27,899 nt of DNA from the NCBI GenBank assembly GCA_900546675.1, contig URDQ01000019.1:1-27899 (forward strand). Direction: 5' to 3'. The notes beneath the pieces were generated by a model that ran no database searches, was not told the origin of the DNA, and worked only from the letters and a program-made list of their open reading frames with translations. Positions 8,202 through 16,184 of the stretch are shown here, piece by piece; the stretch's first letter is position 1, and the number at the start of each line of letters is the position of its first letter. Position numbers and translations under genes: made by a program. This DNA is from an uncultured Porphyromonas sp. GTDB taxonomy: Bacteria; Bacteroidota; Bacteroidia; Bacteroidales; Porphyromonadaceae.

Positions 8202-8281
8202 TCTCCACGTGGGCGAGAATCATTTCCTTCGAAGTTTCATTTGATTCCTCCGAAGTTTTATTTCTCGCCCACGTGGAGAAT
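8200..8281. repeat. Perfect 20-bp inverted repeat enclosing a tandem repeat
   Basis: The 20 bases at 8200-8219 are the exact reverse complement of 8262-8281. Each arm contains the palindrome CCACGTGG (8205-8212 and 8269-8276). The 42-base spacer contains two imperfect direct copies of an ATTCCTTCGAAGTTTCATTT-like unit (copies CTTCGAAGTTT and CTCCGAAGTTT). It contains no coding sequence. It may be a REP- or MITE-like intergenic repeat, or a very stable RNA hairpin. Confidence 0.85.
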
Positions 8282-8302
8282 CTTTGATTGCTCCGTGGGC
8301 TT

Positions 8303-8329
8303 TCTCAAATTTCCACGTGGGGATTGAGA
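8303..8329. repeat. Third CCACGTGG palindrome, near-perfect hairpin
   Basis: TCTCAA (8303-8308) pairs with TTGAGA (8324-8329) around a central CCACGTGG (8313-8320), with one bulged base and two G-T pairs. It repeats the core of the preceding inverted repeat about 40 bases further on. Confidence 0.7.
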
Positions 8330-8453
8330 GGTTCTTCCTCCAGGTAACTCGAGGAGTACGGAGAGCTACTATTACTGACAGACTGCTCCACCCTATCCTC
8401 TCAGCGCTTGAAGTAGCTTAATCCGATGTCAGACGGCAATAGTTTTTTATTCG

Positions 8454-8461
8454 TATCTTTG
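8454..8461 (+). promoter_or_regulatory. Predicted -7 box for the C1B peptidase gene
   Basis: TATCTTTG matches TAnnTTTG and lies 62 bases before the ATG at 8524. No TTG is found about 20 bases upstream. Confidence 0.6.
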
Positions 8462-8523
8462 TGACGGTCTTCACGACCGCTTCACTGACAATTCATTTTC
8501 TAACTATAAAACAGAAATAAGCT

Positions 8524-9720
8524 ATGAGACAATTCTCTCTACTCCTCATCGCACTCCTCTCAAGTCTCGTTATGGTCGCTCAGACTCCCAAGACGAGCGG
8601 TGAGAGCAATGAGTTTACCATCATCAAGCAGCTCCCGATGACCTCTATCAAGGATCAGGCAAATAGTGGTACCTGCTGGTCTTACTCTACGACTGGCTTC
8701 CTCGAGTCTGAGATCCTTCGTAAGGGAGGTCCCGAGGTAAACCTCTCCAATATGTTTGTCGTCAATCATACTTACCGTGACAAAGCGGAGAAGTATGTGC
8801 GCCTACATGGCAAGGGCAATATCGCTCAGGGTGGATCGTTCTACGATGTACTCTACGTTTTTGATCACTACGGAGCTGTTCCCGAGGAGCTAATGAGTGG
8901 TCTCAACTACGGCACAAAAAAGAATGCACACAGCGAGCTAGAGGCTGTCCTCAAGGGTATGCTCGATGCTGTCGTAGAGAACCCCAATGGTCGTCTCTCC
9001 ACGGCGTGGAAGAGTGCTTATGACAAGGTCGTAGACACCTATCTAGGCGAGATACCCGAGGAGTTTACCTACAACGGCAAGCGCTACACTCCCAAGAGCT
9101 TTGCTGAGAGCCTCGGCATCAAGGCTTCGGACTATGTCTCTCTGACGAGCTACACACACCACCCGTTCTACACCGCCTTCCCCATCGAGATCGAGGACAA
9201 TTGGCGCTGGTCTAGCTCGTGGAATCTACCCATCGACGAGCTTATGCAGGTCATCGACAACGCTATCGACAATGGCTACCCCATCGCTTGGGGCGCTGAT
9301 GTGAGCGAGGTGGGCTTCACACGTGATGGTATCGGCGTACTGGCTGACGTAGAGGCTATCGAGACGAAGGGCTCTGATCAGGCACGTTGGGTCGGCCTCA
9401 GCCATAGCGACAAGGCTGCTGAGATCCGTCGTATGATCAATAGCGCTGACTGCCCCGAGATCGAGCCTACACAGGAGTTCCGTCAGGAGGGCTTTGACAA
9501 CTTCACCCTCACCGACGACCATGGTATGGTCATGATCGGCAAGGCTCAGAACCAAAACGGTCGCCCCTTCTATATGATCAAGAACTCTTGGGGTGAGAGC
9601 GGTCAGTACAAGGGCATCTGGTACGTATCTAAGAACTACGTAGCAGGCCGCACGATGAATATCGTCGTACATCGTGACGCTATCCCCGCAGCAATTGCTA
9701 AGAAGCTCGGTCTGAAGTAA
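8524..9720 (+). CDS. Secreted C1B-family cysteine peptidase (bleomycin hydrolase / PepC-like)
   Basis: A 398-residue papain-fold peptidase of the aminopeptidase C / bleomycin hydrolase group. The catalytic Cys51 lies in QANSGTCWSYST, His333 in DDHGMVMIG and Asn354 in KNSWGE; all three active-site residues are present. Unlike the cytoplasmic PepC of lactic acid bacteria, it has an N-terminal signal (MRQFSLLLIALLSSLVMVAQ), so it should act in the periplasm or outside the cell. A role in processing peptides taken up as food is inferred from the peptide-fermenting lifestyle of Porphyromonas. It is shorter than the roughly 450 residues of typical family members. It stands alone with its own promoter and terminator. 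It is not a gingipain. Confidence 0.88.
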   Translation: MRQFSLLLIALLSSLVMVAQTPKTSGESNEFTIIKQLPMTSIKDQANSGTCWSYSTTGFLESEILRKGGPEVNLSNMFVVNHTYRDKAEKYVRLHGKGNIAQGGSFYDVLYVFDHYGAVPEELMSGLNYGTKKNAHSELEAVLKGMLDAVVENPNGRLSTAWKSAYDKVVDTYLGEIPEEFTYNGKRYTPKSFAESLGIKASDYVSLTSYTHHPFYTAFPIEIEDNWRWSSSWNLPIDELMQVIDNAIDNGYPIAWGADVSEVGFTRDGIGVLADVEAIETKGSDQARWVGLSHSDKAAEIRRMINSADCPEIEPTQEFRQEGFDNFTLTDDHGMVMIGKAQNQNGRPFYMIKNSWGESGQYKGIWYVSKNYVAGRTMNIVVHRDAIPAAIAKKLGLK

Positions 9721-9742
9721 TCGACCCTGCGAGATAATACGG

Positions 9743-9788
9743 GAGTCCCCATACCAGTCCTAGAGACCGATGTGGGGACTCTTATTTT
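9743..9788 (+). terminator. Terminator of the C1B peptidase gene
   Basis: GAGTCCCCA (9743-9751) pairs with TGGGGACTC (9773-9781) over nine bases, followed by TTATTTTA. Confidence 0.85.
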
Positions 9789-10071
9789 AGTATCGAGCTA
9801 CGCAGCAAGCTCCACCAGGCGGGTCAGCGATGCCCTAGCGCCACAATAATTCCGGATCGAAATCGTTCACTTATTGCCAGTCTTAAGGGGCAAATGGGCT
9901 AAATTAGTCAGGCTAAAATTTGGCTGTTTCGAAATTTATTCCGACCTTTGGCGGGAAAGTAGGTATTGTTTTCGACCATAAGTGAGAGGGACAAGAGACA
10001 CTACCTACTGTATATCAGTTTTTTAATTCGCAAACTATCGACAGAAGCTCATCAAAACATCGACTAGACTC
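9789..10071. other. Intergenic region upstream of the M23 gene
   Basis: With the terminator just before it, the gap between genes is about 350 bases (9721-10071). It holds a possible promoter near 9920-9950 and no convincing small gene or strong structure. Base composition becomes visibly AT-richer than in the genes. Confidence 0.6.
9920..9950 (+). promoter_or_regulatory. Possible promoter of the M23/LysM gene
   Basis: TTG at 9920-9922, a 20-base spacer and GACCTTTG at 9943-9950 follow the Bacteroidota layout with one mismatch (G for T) in the -7 box. It would give a leader of about 115 bases. Confidence 0.45.
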
Positions 10072-11118
10072 ATGATTAGTAAGAGTAACAGCTTTGTCGC
10101 CTTCGTGGGGTTCCTCTTTGTAGCCTGTATCCAACTGGCTGCAGCGCCATCACCCCAGCAGAAGACCACACAACCACCAATGAAACTTGTGTCTCCCACA
10201 AGGATTGTAGCGTCTCGTGACTCCCTAACTAGTAGAAACTTGCTAGCAGACGGGTACACGATAGAGACAGCAAAAGATGCCGAAGCACGCATCTCTAGCG
10301 CTGAGATGGAGCGCGCACTCGAGAGAGAGGCTCTCGAATACCCTGCAATAGATCTATATGGCGAAGACTCGTGGACTGACTGGGTAAACCCCTTTGCGGG
10401 TAAAAGTAGCCCACGTGTCCCCGCTACATATAATATCGACTGCTCGGGCTTCGTGATGCCTCTAGAGGGCAATCTGCGTATTACTTCCAATTATGGTTAC
10501 CGATCTCGCTATCGTCGCCAGCACAAAGGCATCGATATCGCTCTCCGCACAGGTGATGACGTACGAGCAGCCTTCGATGGTAAGGTACGCATCCGCGGTT
10601 ACGAGCGTGGTGGCTATGGTAACTACATAGTCATTCGTCACCCCAACGGACTTGAGACCGTCTATGGACATATGAGCCGCTGCATCGCCAAGGAGGGACA
10701 GATCGTCCGTGCTGGCGAGGTCATCGGTAAGGGCGGCAGTACTGGTCGTAGCACAGGACCGCACCTGCACTTCGAGACCCGCTTCCTAGGCATCGACATC
10801 AACCCTGCTAGGATTATCGACTTCGAGGTCGGAGCGCCTCAGAGCGACTACTACACTTTTGTCGCACCTAAGGGGTATAAGACCTATGCTTACGAGGAGG
10901 GTGACACACAGAGCAAGGCTGGGGATGCTAAGTACAAGGCAAAGCCTCAGAAGAGCCGTGCTAGCGCATCACACGCACCTCGCATATATCGTGTGAAGAA
11001 GGGAGACACCCTCTCGCATATTGCTAAGAAGACGGGAACCTCTGTGAGCCATCTCTGCAAGGCAAACAATATGTCCTCACGAGCTACGCTACGCCCAGGG
11101 CAAGCGCTGAAGTATTAG
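10072..11118 (+). CDS. M23 peptidase with C-terminal LysM domain
   Basis: A 348-residue exported peptidoglycan endopeptidase. The N-terminus (SNSFVAFVGFLFVACIQLAAA) is a signal peptide. The M23 lysostaphin-like domain, roughly residues 120-255, has the zinc ligands His151 and Asp155 (HKGID) and His233 in HLHFE, with His231 and the YGHMS motif also present; the active site looks intact. A LysM domain covers about 305-348 (IYRVKKGDTLSHIAKKTGTSV) and should bind peptidoglycan. Such enzymes cleave stem-peptide cross-links during growth or division. The next gene encodes a PBP4-type carboxypeptidase, so the pair suggests a small wall-remodelling locus, although 162 bases separate them. A good terminator between the two was not found. 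Confidence 0.9.
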   Translation: MISKSNSFVAFVGFLFVACIQLAAAPSPQQKTTQPPMKLVSPTRIVASRDSLTSRNLLADGYTIETAKDAEARISSAEMERALEREALEYPAIDLYGEDSWTDWVNPFAGKSSPRVPATYNIDCSGFVMPLEGNLRITSNYGYRSRYRRQHKGIDIALRTGDDVRAAFDGKVRIRGYERGGYGNYIVIRHPNGLETVYGHMSRCIAKEGQIVRAGEVIGKGGSTGRSTGPHLHFETRFLGIDINPARIIDFEVGAPQSDYYTFVAPKGYKTYAYEEGDTQSKAGDAKYKAKPQKSRASASHAPRIYRVKKGDTLSHIAKKTGTSVSHLCKANNMSSRATLRPGQALKY

Positions 11119-11220
11119 CATACACACAACTTGAGATCTCTCTAGAGTTTAAACTAAAAAGGGGCTGTCTCACATCACCCCTCCGAGAGAGACGCACATA
11201 GCAGATGCAATGAAAACTAA

Positions 11221-11256
11221 GAGAGCAAGGTGACTCTTCGGAAGCACTTTGCTCTC
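11221..11256 (+). promoter_or_regulatory. Strong hairpin upstream of the PBP4 gene
   Basis: GAGAGCAAGGTG (11221-11232) pairs with CACTTTGCTCTC (11245-11256) over 12 bases with one G-T pair. The apical loop holds a C(TTCG)G tetraloop at 11236-11241. No T-run follows, so it is not a normal terminator. It sits 24 bases before the ATG at 11281, where it could affect translation or mRNA stability. Confidence 0.6.
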
Positions 11257-11280
11257 GTCACATTTGATCCGTCCATACCG

Positions 11281-12786
11281 ATGCAACTACGACACACCAC
11301 ACTTTATCCCTTGCTCTTACTACTGCTCCTCCCTTGGTCTGGGCGGGCGCAACAAGATTACATAGACACCACGCAAGCTGTGCAGATATTGCAACAAGCT
11401 GAGCAGCGTGGCGAGGCACGCTATGGAGTCTCCGTGTGGCGCATCGATGAGGACAAGCCACTACTGGACTACCGAGGTAGGGAGCGATTTACCCCCGCCT
11501 CCGTGACCAAGATCTTCTCCTCTGCCACGGCACTCATAGCGCTAGGAGCCGACTATCAGTTTCCCACAGAGATCGGTTATCGTGGAGACATCACAAGCGA
11601 TGGCGTACTCAAAGGCGACCTCATCATCGTAGGGCATGGCGACCCCTCGCTCGAGTCGAAGCACTACCCACGTCGCAAGGGGATCTTCTACGAGCAGGTC
11701 TACCTAGCGCTACATCAGGCTGGCATTCGCCAGATACGAGGTCGCATCGTCGTAGACGCCTCAGCCTACTGCGACGAGGGCTATCTCGATGCTTGGCCTC
11801 GGGAGGATTGGGGCCGGCGCTACGCTCCAGCCGTCTATGGAGTCAACCTCTGCGATAATATTATGCAGGTCGGCATCTCCGCACAGGAGGTGGCAAAAGG
11901 AGCTAAGGCTCCCACCTTCCTCTACCCCACCACCCCTGGTCATGCGTGGCAGATGGATATACAGCTGGTCAAGCGTGGCAATCGACTAGCCATATCGGCA
12001 GATCGAGACTCCCGCACCACACGCCGTCTCTCAGGTCGCCTAGCTCGTGGCAACTCTAAGCGACAGATCATCTCTTGCGACCTGAGCAACCCCGCTATGG
12101 CACTCGCACTACAACTAGCTGAGCATCTAGAGCGACGTGGCATAGAGCTCTCCGACTGCCAGAGTGTAGCCTATTATGACAAGTCCGCTCCGACACTCAC
12201 CACCCTACTAGACATCTATCTAAGCCCGCATCTGAGCGAGCTAATACGCACCTGCAACTATCACAGTGTCAATCTCTACGCTGAGGCTCTCCTCCGTAGC
12301 ATAGGCAACCGCTTTGGCTCCGTGCAGCAGGGCGGCTGTATCTCGACAAGCGAAGCGCTACGACAAGAGATGAACTACTGGAGGGAGACCTGCAGCCTCT
12401 CGGCAGACGAGCTGGCACTCTACGACGGCTCGGGTCTATCACGCCACAGCAAGCTCTCGCCCTATGCGCTGACCGCCACTTTGCGACAAGTCTACCGACT
12501 GCCACTCCCTATCTCAGACCCATTCATCCTCTCCCTACCTCAAGTGGGTCGTGAGGGCACTGTCCGCAACTTGCTCCCAGCGTCGCAGCTCACCGCATAC
12601 TTCAAGAGTGGCTCCATACGAGGCGTGCAAAACTATGCGGGCTACGTCAGCTACAACGGCCACACCTACTGCGTCTCCCTACTAGCGAACGATATGCGCC
12701 ATCGAGGCAACACCCGTCGCACTATGACGCAAGTACTCAAGGCACTCTTCCCCGACTCTCCTGCGCCAAGAGTCACTAATTCCTAA
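11281..12786 (+). CDS. dacB: D-alanyl-D-alanine carboxypeptidase / PBP4-type (peptidase S13)
   Basis: A 501-residue low-molecular-weight penicillin-binding protein that trims or cleaves peptidoglycan cross-links in the periplasm. The ATG at 11281 gives a clean signal peptide (MQLRHTTLYPLLLLLLLPWSGRAQ). A GTG at 11230 would add 17 unrelated residues encoded by a hairpin and was rejected. The three active-site motifs are visible: SxxK as Ser74-Val-Thr-Lys77, SxN as Ser329-Val-Asn331, and KTG as the KSG variant at Lys442. The long insert between SxxK and SxN is typical of class C PBP4 enzymes. It follows the M23/LysM gene and precedes metG, from which it is separated by a promoter. Symbol by family; dacB is the usual name. 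Confidence 0.9.
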   Translation: MQLRHTTLYPLLLLLLLPWSGRAQQDYIDTTQAVQILQQAEQRGEARYGVSVWRIDEDKPLLDYRGRERFTPASVTKIFSSATALIALGADYQFPTEIGYRGDITSDGVLKGDLIIVGHGDPSLESKHYPRRKGIFYEQVYLALHQAGIRQIRGRIVVDASAYCDEGYLDAWPREDWGRRYAPAVYGVNLCDNIMQVGISAQEVAKGAKAPTFLYPTTPGHAWQMDIQLVKRGNRLAISADRDSRTTRRLSGRLARGNSKRQIISCDLSNPAMALALQLAEHLERRGIELSDCQSVAYYDKSAPTLTTLLDIYLSPHLSELIRTCNYHSVNLYAEALLRSIGNRFGSVQQGGCISTSEALRQEMNYWRETCSLSADELALYDGSGLSRHSKLSPYALTATLRQVYRLPLPISDPFILSLPQVGREGTVRNLLPASQLTAYFKSGSIRGVQNYAGYVSYNGHTYCVSLLANDMRHRGNTRRTMTQVLKALFPDSPAPRVTNS

Positions 12787-12839
12787 GAGATTCGCCCCCT
12801 CAAAGCGGACTCATCTGAAGACCTCTACACAGGAGCGAG

Positions 12840-12865
12840 AAGTTTCCAAGGCTGGAAACTTTTTG
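12840..12865 (+). terminator. Small hairpin with T-run after the PBP4 gene
   Basis: AAGTTTCC (12840-12847) pairs with GGAAACTT (12854-12861) with a six-base loop, followed by TTT then GG. The stem is AT-rich and the T-run is short, so it may be a weak terminator. It may instead be a small repeat, since GAAGTTTC also occurs in the spacer of the 8200-8281 element. Confidence 0.5.
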
Positions 12866-12893
12866 GAAACCCTCGCAACAGTCCCATTTTTGC

Positions 12894-12902
12894 TACCTTT
12901 GT
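12894..12902 (+). promoter_or_regulatory. Predicted -7 box for the metG operon
   Basis: TACCTTTGT fits TAnnTTTG and lies 44 bases before the metG ATG. It is embedded in a small inverted repeat, CTACC-TTTGT-GGTAG (12893-12907). No TTG is found at the standard distance. Confidence 0.6.
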
Positions 12903-12945
12903 GGTAGACATTCGGCGCTAAGCCGTTAATCATCATAAGAACTCT

Positions 12946-14997
12946 ATGAGTACGCAACAATTCAAACGCACTTTGGTCACTACGGCGCTACCTTACGCCA
13001 ATGGACCTGTACATATCGGACACCTCGCAGGGGTTTACGTTCCTGCTGACATATACGTTCGCTACAAGCGTATGAAGGGCGACGAGGTCCTCTTCATCGG
13101 CGGTAGCGATGAGCACGGAGTACCTATCGCTATCAAGGCAAAAGCGGAGGGTGTCTCTCCCCAGGAGGTAGTAGATCGCTACCATACATTGATTAAAGAG
13201 TCGTTCGCTCGCCTAGGCATCGACTTCGATATCTATTCGCGCACTACCTCTGAGACACACGAGGAGACGGCGAGCGCATTCTTTACCAAGCTCTACGAGT
13301 CGGGCAAGCTGATCGAGCAGACCTCGGAGCAGTACTACGACCCTGAGGCTAAGCAGTTTCTCGCAGACCGCTACATCACGGGTACCTGTCCGCATTGCCA
13401 CAACGAGCGCGCCTACGGCGACCAATGCGAGGCGTGCGGCACCTCCCTCTCAGCGACCGATCTGATCGCCCCCCATAGCGCTATATCAGGGGCCAAGCCG
13501 GAGCTACGCGAGACGAAGCACTGGTACCTACCACTAGGTGACTACGAGAGCTTCCTCCGCGAGTGGATCCTCGAGGGGCACAAAGAGTGGAAGCCCAACG
13601 TCTACGGTCAGTGCAAGAGCTGGCTGGATCTAGGACTACAGCCACGTGCCGTAACGCGTGACCTAGACTGGGGTATCCCTGTACCGCTCCAAGGTGCTGA
13701 GGGCAAGGTGCTCTACGTATGGTTTGATGCGCCTATCGGCTACATATCTAATACGAAGGAGCTACTTCCCGACAGCTGGCGCACCTGGTGGTGCGACCCC
13801 GAGACCCGTATGATCCACTTCATCGGCAAGGACAATATCGTCTTCCACTGCATCATCTTCCCCGCTATGCTACGGGCGGAGGGCTCTTTTAACCTGCCAG
13901 ACAATGTACCCGCCAACGAGTTCCTCAACCTCGAGGGCGACAAGATCTCGACTAGTCGCAACTGGGCGATCTGGCTTCACGAGTACCTCGACGAGATGCC
14001 TGGCAAGGAGGATGTACTGCGCTACGTCTTAACGGCCAATGCGCCTGAGACCAAGGACAATGACTTCACATGGCGGGACTACCAAGCTCGCAACAATAAT
14101 GAGTTGGTCGCTATCTACGGTAACTTCGTGAACCGCGCCTTGGTGCTGACGCACAAGTACTTCGACGGCAAGGTGCCTCCGCTGGGTCATCTCACGGAGG
14201 TCGACGAAGAGATGCTCCGAGAGGTGGCATCCATACCCGCAGCGCTAGATGATCAACTGGAGCACTTCCACTTTAGAGAGGCGCTCAAGACCGCTATGCT
14301 GCTGGCTCGCATCGGCAATAAGTACCTCGCTGACACAGAGCCGTGGAAAGTGATCAAGAGCGACCCCGACCGTGTCGCTACGATCCTGCACTTAGCTTTG
14401 CAGCTGGTGGGCAATTTGTCGATTGCTTTTGCGCCCTTTACTCCCTTCTCGACACGTCGACTCCTCGCTATGCTACAAGTCGAGGAGGGTGGCTTTGCTT
14501 TCTCCCGCTTTGGCGCTACAGACCTACTTCCCGAGGGACATCAGCTGGGCAAGCCCGAGCTGCTCTTTGAGAAGATTGAGGACGAAGTGATTCAAGTACA
14601 GCTCGACAAGCTCGCAGCGATCAAGAAGCTCAACGAGGAGCAGAGCCGTCACCCCGAGGCTCTACTAGAGGATGTGCCGTTTGACACATTTATCAAGAGC
14701 GATATGCGTGCGGGACGTATCCTAGCTTGCGAGAAGGTACCCAAGGCGGACAAGCTCCTACGCTTCTCCATCGATGATGGTATGGGCGGGCGAACGATCG
14801 TCTCGGGCATCGCTCAGTACTACAAGCCAGAGGAGCTGGTCGGCAAGACAGTTGCCTTCGTCGCCAATCTGCCTGTACGTAAGATACGTGGCGTCGAGTC
14901 GCAAGGTATGATCCTCTCGGTCGAGGACTACAAGACGGGACAGCTACAAGTGGTCACGCTACCTGACACGATAGCTCCTGGCAGCAAACTGGTCTAG
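12946..14997 (+). CDS. metG: Methionyl-tRNA synthetase
   Basis: Charges tRNA-Met with methionine in the cytoplasm. The protein has 683 residues. The class I HIGH motif is at His23-Ile-Gly-His26. Four zinc-binding cysteines lie at 148, 151, 161 and 164 (CPHC...CEAC). The KMSKS motif appears as KISTS (333-337), as I recall for other Bacteroidota MetG proteins. The catalytic lysine region and anticodon-binding helical domain follow. A C-terminal OB-fold (EMAP/Trbp111-like, about 575-683, with KSDMRAGRI and RKIRGVESQGMIL) binds tRNA and mediates dimers. It is the first gene of a tight five-gene unit: the stop lies 12 bases before the aminotransferase gene. A housekeeping gene heading sugar-nucleotide genes is unexpected but the spacing suggests co-transcription. 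Confidence 0.97.
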   Translation: MSTQQFKRTLVTTALPYANGPVHIGHLAGVYVPADIYVRYKRMKGDEVLFIGGSDEHGVPIAIKAKAEGVSPQEVVDRYHTLIKESFARLGIDFDIYSRTTSETHEETASAFFTKLYESGKLIEQTSEQYYDPEAKQFLADRYITGTCPHCHNERAYGDQCEACGTSLSATDLIAPHSAISGAKPELRETKHWYLPLGDYESFLREWILEGHKEWKPNVYGQCKSWLDLGLQPRAVTRDLDWGIPVPLQGAEGKVLYVWFDAPIGYISNTKELLPDSWRTWWCDPETRMIHFIGKDNIVFHCIIFPAMLRAEGSFNLPDNVPANEFLNLEGDKISTSRNWAIWLHEYLDEMPGKEDVLRYVLTANAPETKDNDFTWRDYQARNNNELVAIYGNFVNRALVLTHKYFDGKVPPLGHLTEVDEEMLREVASIPAALDDQLEHFHFREALKTAMLLARIGNKYLADTEPWKVIKSDPDRVATILHLALQLVGNLSIAFAPFTPFSTRRLLAMLQVEEGGFAFSRFGATDLLPEGHQLGKPELLFEKIEDEVIQVQLDKLAAIKKLNEEQSRHPEALLEDVPFDTFIKSDMRAGRILACEKVPKADKLLRFSIDDGMGGRTIVSGIAQYYKPEELVGKTVAFVANLPVRKIRGVESQGMILSVEDYKTGQLQVVTLPDTIAPGSKLV

Positions 14998-15009
14998 CCC
15001 CACAGCGGT

Positions 15010-16167
15010 ATGCGCATCCCTCTAGTCAACCTCCCCGAAGAACATAGCCCCTACCAAGCTGAGCTTGATAGGGGCATCAGGAGAGTTGTCGCCTCGGGTG
15101 GCTACATTGGCGGTGAGGAGGTGCGTGCCTTTGAGGTGGAGCTAGCGTACTATCTGGGGCTAGAGCCGTGGAGTGTAATCAGCTGTGGCAACGGGAGCGA
15201 TGCGCTCCTGCTGGCTCTGGCTGCGCTAGACCTGCCCCGTGGTGGCGAGGTAATCATCGCCACGCACAACTATGTGGCGGCTGCCGAAGCGGTCTGTCAT
15301 CTAGGGCTCCGACCTGTCTGGGCTGACGTGATGCCCTCGCCAAGTAGCGATGGGCGTGTCTCCTTTCAGATGAATGGCTCGCTAGACTATCTAGAGTCTC
15401 TTCGCACCCCTCGCACAGTGGCACTCATAGCGGTCAATATGTATGGTATGCCCTGCCCCGCAGTAGAGCTGGCGCACTTCTGCAAGCTTCACCAGATCCC
15501 GTGGATTGAGGACAATGCACAGGGGATGGGAGGCATAGGCGAGATGGCTTCAGGAGTTACCGCACCGCTAGGCACACGTGCTACGATCGGCACGACGAGC
15601 TTCTTTCCGACCAAGCCGCTAGGCTGTATGGGCGATGGGGGCGCTGCTTTCGTACCGCAGGACCAGCAGCTGGCGGAGCGTTTGCGCCAACTGGCCAACC
15701 ACGGTCAGCGCACACGCTATCAGTACGAGCGGTGCGGCTACAACAGTCGTCTAGACGCGCTCCAAGCAGCCGTGCTACGGGTTAAGCTACGTCACCTAGA
15801 CGAGGCAAACCGACGACGTAGCGCACTAGCCGACCTTTACGATGGACTACTGGCGAACCTCCCGATGGTGAAACGTCCGTGGCGTGGCGAGGAGTCGCGC
15901 GAGGCGCTCTACCTTTACACAATCTGCGTACCCTCTGACAAGCGAGACGGACTACTCAACGAATTGCGTACAGCGGGCATCGACGCACGAGTCTACTACC
16001 CGCAGATGCTTCACCAGATAGTGGCCTACAACGCTGGCTCGTCTGAGGCTTCCTGCCCCGTAGCGGAGGAGCTCCAGAAGACGATGCTCTCGCTACCAAT
16101 AGCCCCGACGACCTTCTACTTGCAGGTTAGAGAGATCTGCGAGCGAATCAAACAGTTTCTACTATAA
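15010..16167 (+). CDS. DegT/DnrJ/EryC1/StrS aminotransferase, WbpE-like
   Basis: A 385-residue PLP-dependent sugar aminotransferase. Lys202 in SFFPTKPLGCMGDGGA is the expected Schiff-base lysine; Asp168 in WIEDNAQ should contact the cofactor ring; the NGSDAL and THNYVAAAEAV motifs are typical. Family enzymes add an amino group to keto-sugar nucleotides. With the dehydrogenase next to it, the best match is WbpE, which works after WbpB in making UDP-2,3-diacetamido-2,3-dideoxyglucuronate-type sugars. In P. gingivalis, related genes are required for A-LPS and for anchoring type IX cargo. The exact substrate cannot be read from the sequence, and a PorR-like role is an alternative. The gene starts 12 bases after metG and ends 17 bases before the dehydrogenase. 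Confidence 0.82.
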   Translation: MRIPLVNLPEEHSPYQAELDRGIRRVVASGGYIGGEEVRAFEVELAYYLGLEPWSVISCGNGSDALLLALAALDLPRGGEVIIATHNYVAAAEAVCHLGLRPVWADVMPSPSSDGRVSFQMNGSLDYLESLRTPRTVALIAVNMYGMPCPAVELAHFCKLHQIPWIEDNAQGMGGIGEMASGVTAPLGTRATIGTTSFFPTKPLGCMGDGGAAFVPQDQQLAERLRQLANHGQRTRYQYERCGYNSRLDALQAAVLRVKLRHLDEANRRRSALADLYDGLLANLPMVKRPWRGEESREALYLYTICVPSDKRDGLLNELRTAGIDARVYYPQMLHQIVAYNAGSSEASCPVAEELQKTMLSLPIAPTTFYLQVREICERIKQFLL

Positions 16168-16184
16168 AAGCCTTCACCTCCACT

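Larger units (their letters stand above)
8111..8523. other. Long intergenic region with a hairpin cluster and pepC-like promoter
   Basis: This 413-base gap has no convincing gene. Its first part holds a terminator and two further palindromic elements. The middle (8330-8440) shows nothing recognisable. The last part holds the -7 box of the downstream peptidase gene. Confidence 0.7.

Noticed and set aside
9226..9672. 148-codon minus-strand open frame inside the C1B peptidase gene
   Set aside because: The plus-strand frame carries the catalytic motifs; the reverse frame has no recognisable features.
9867..9985. TCACTTAT / ATAAGTGA inverted repeat flanking the M23 promoter region
   Set aside because: Only eight bases long with about 100 bases between the arms; likely by chance.
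11160..11193. Possible pseudoknot (AGGGG/CCCCT with GTCTC/GAGAC)
   Set aside because: Both stems have only five pairs and there is no known riboswitch pattern.
11230..11280. GTG start extending the PBP4 protein by 17 residues
   Set aside because: It lies inside a strong hairpin and hides a clean signal peptide that begins at the ATG at 11281.
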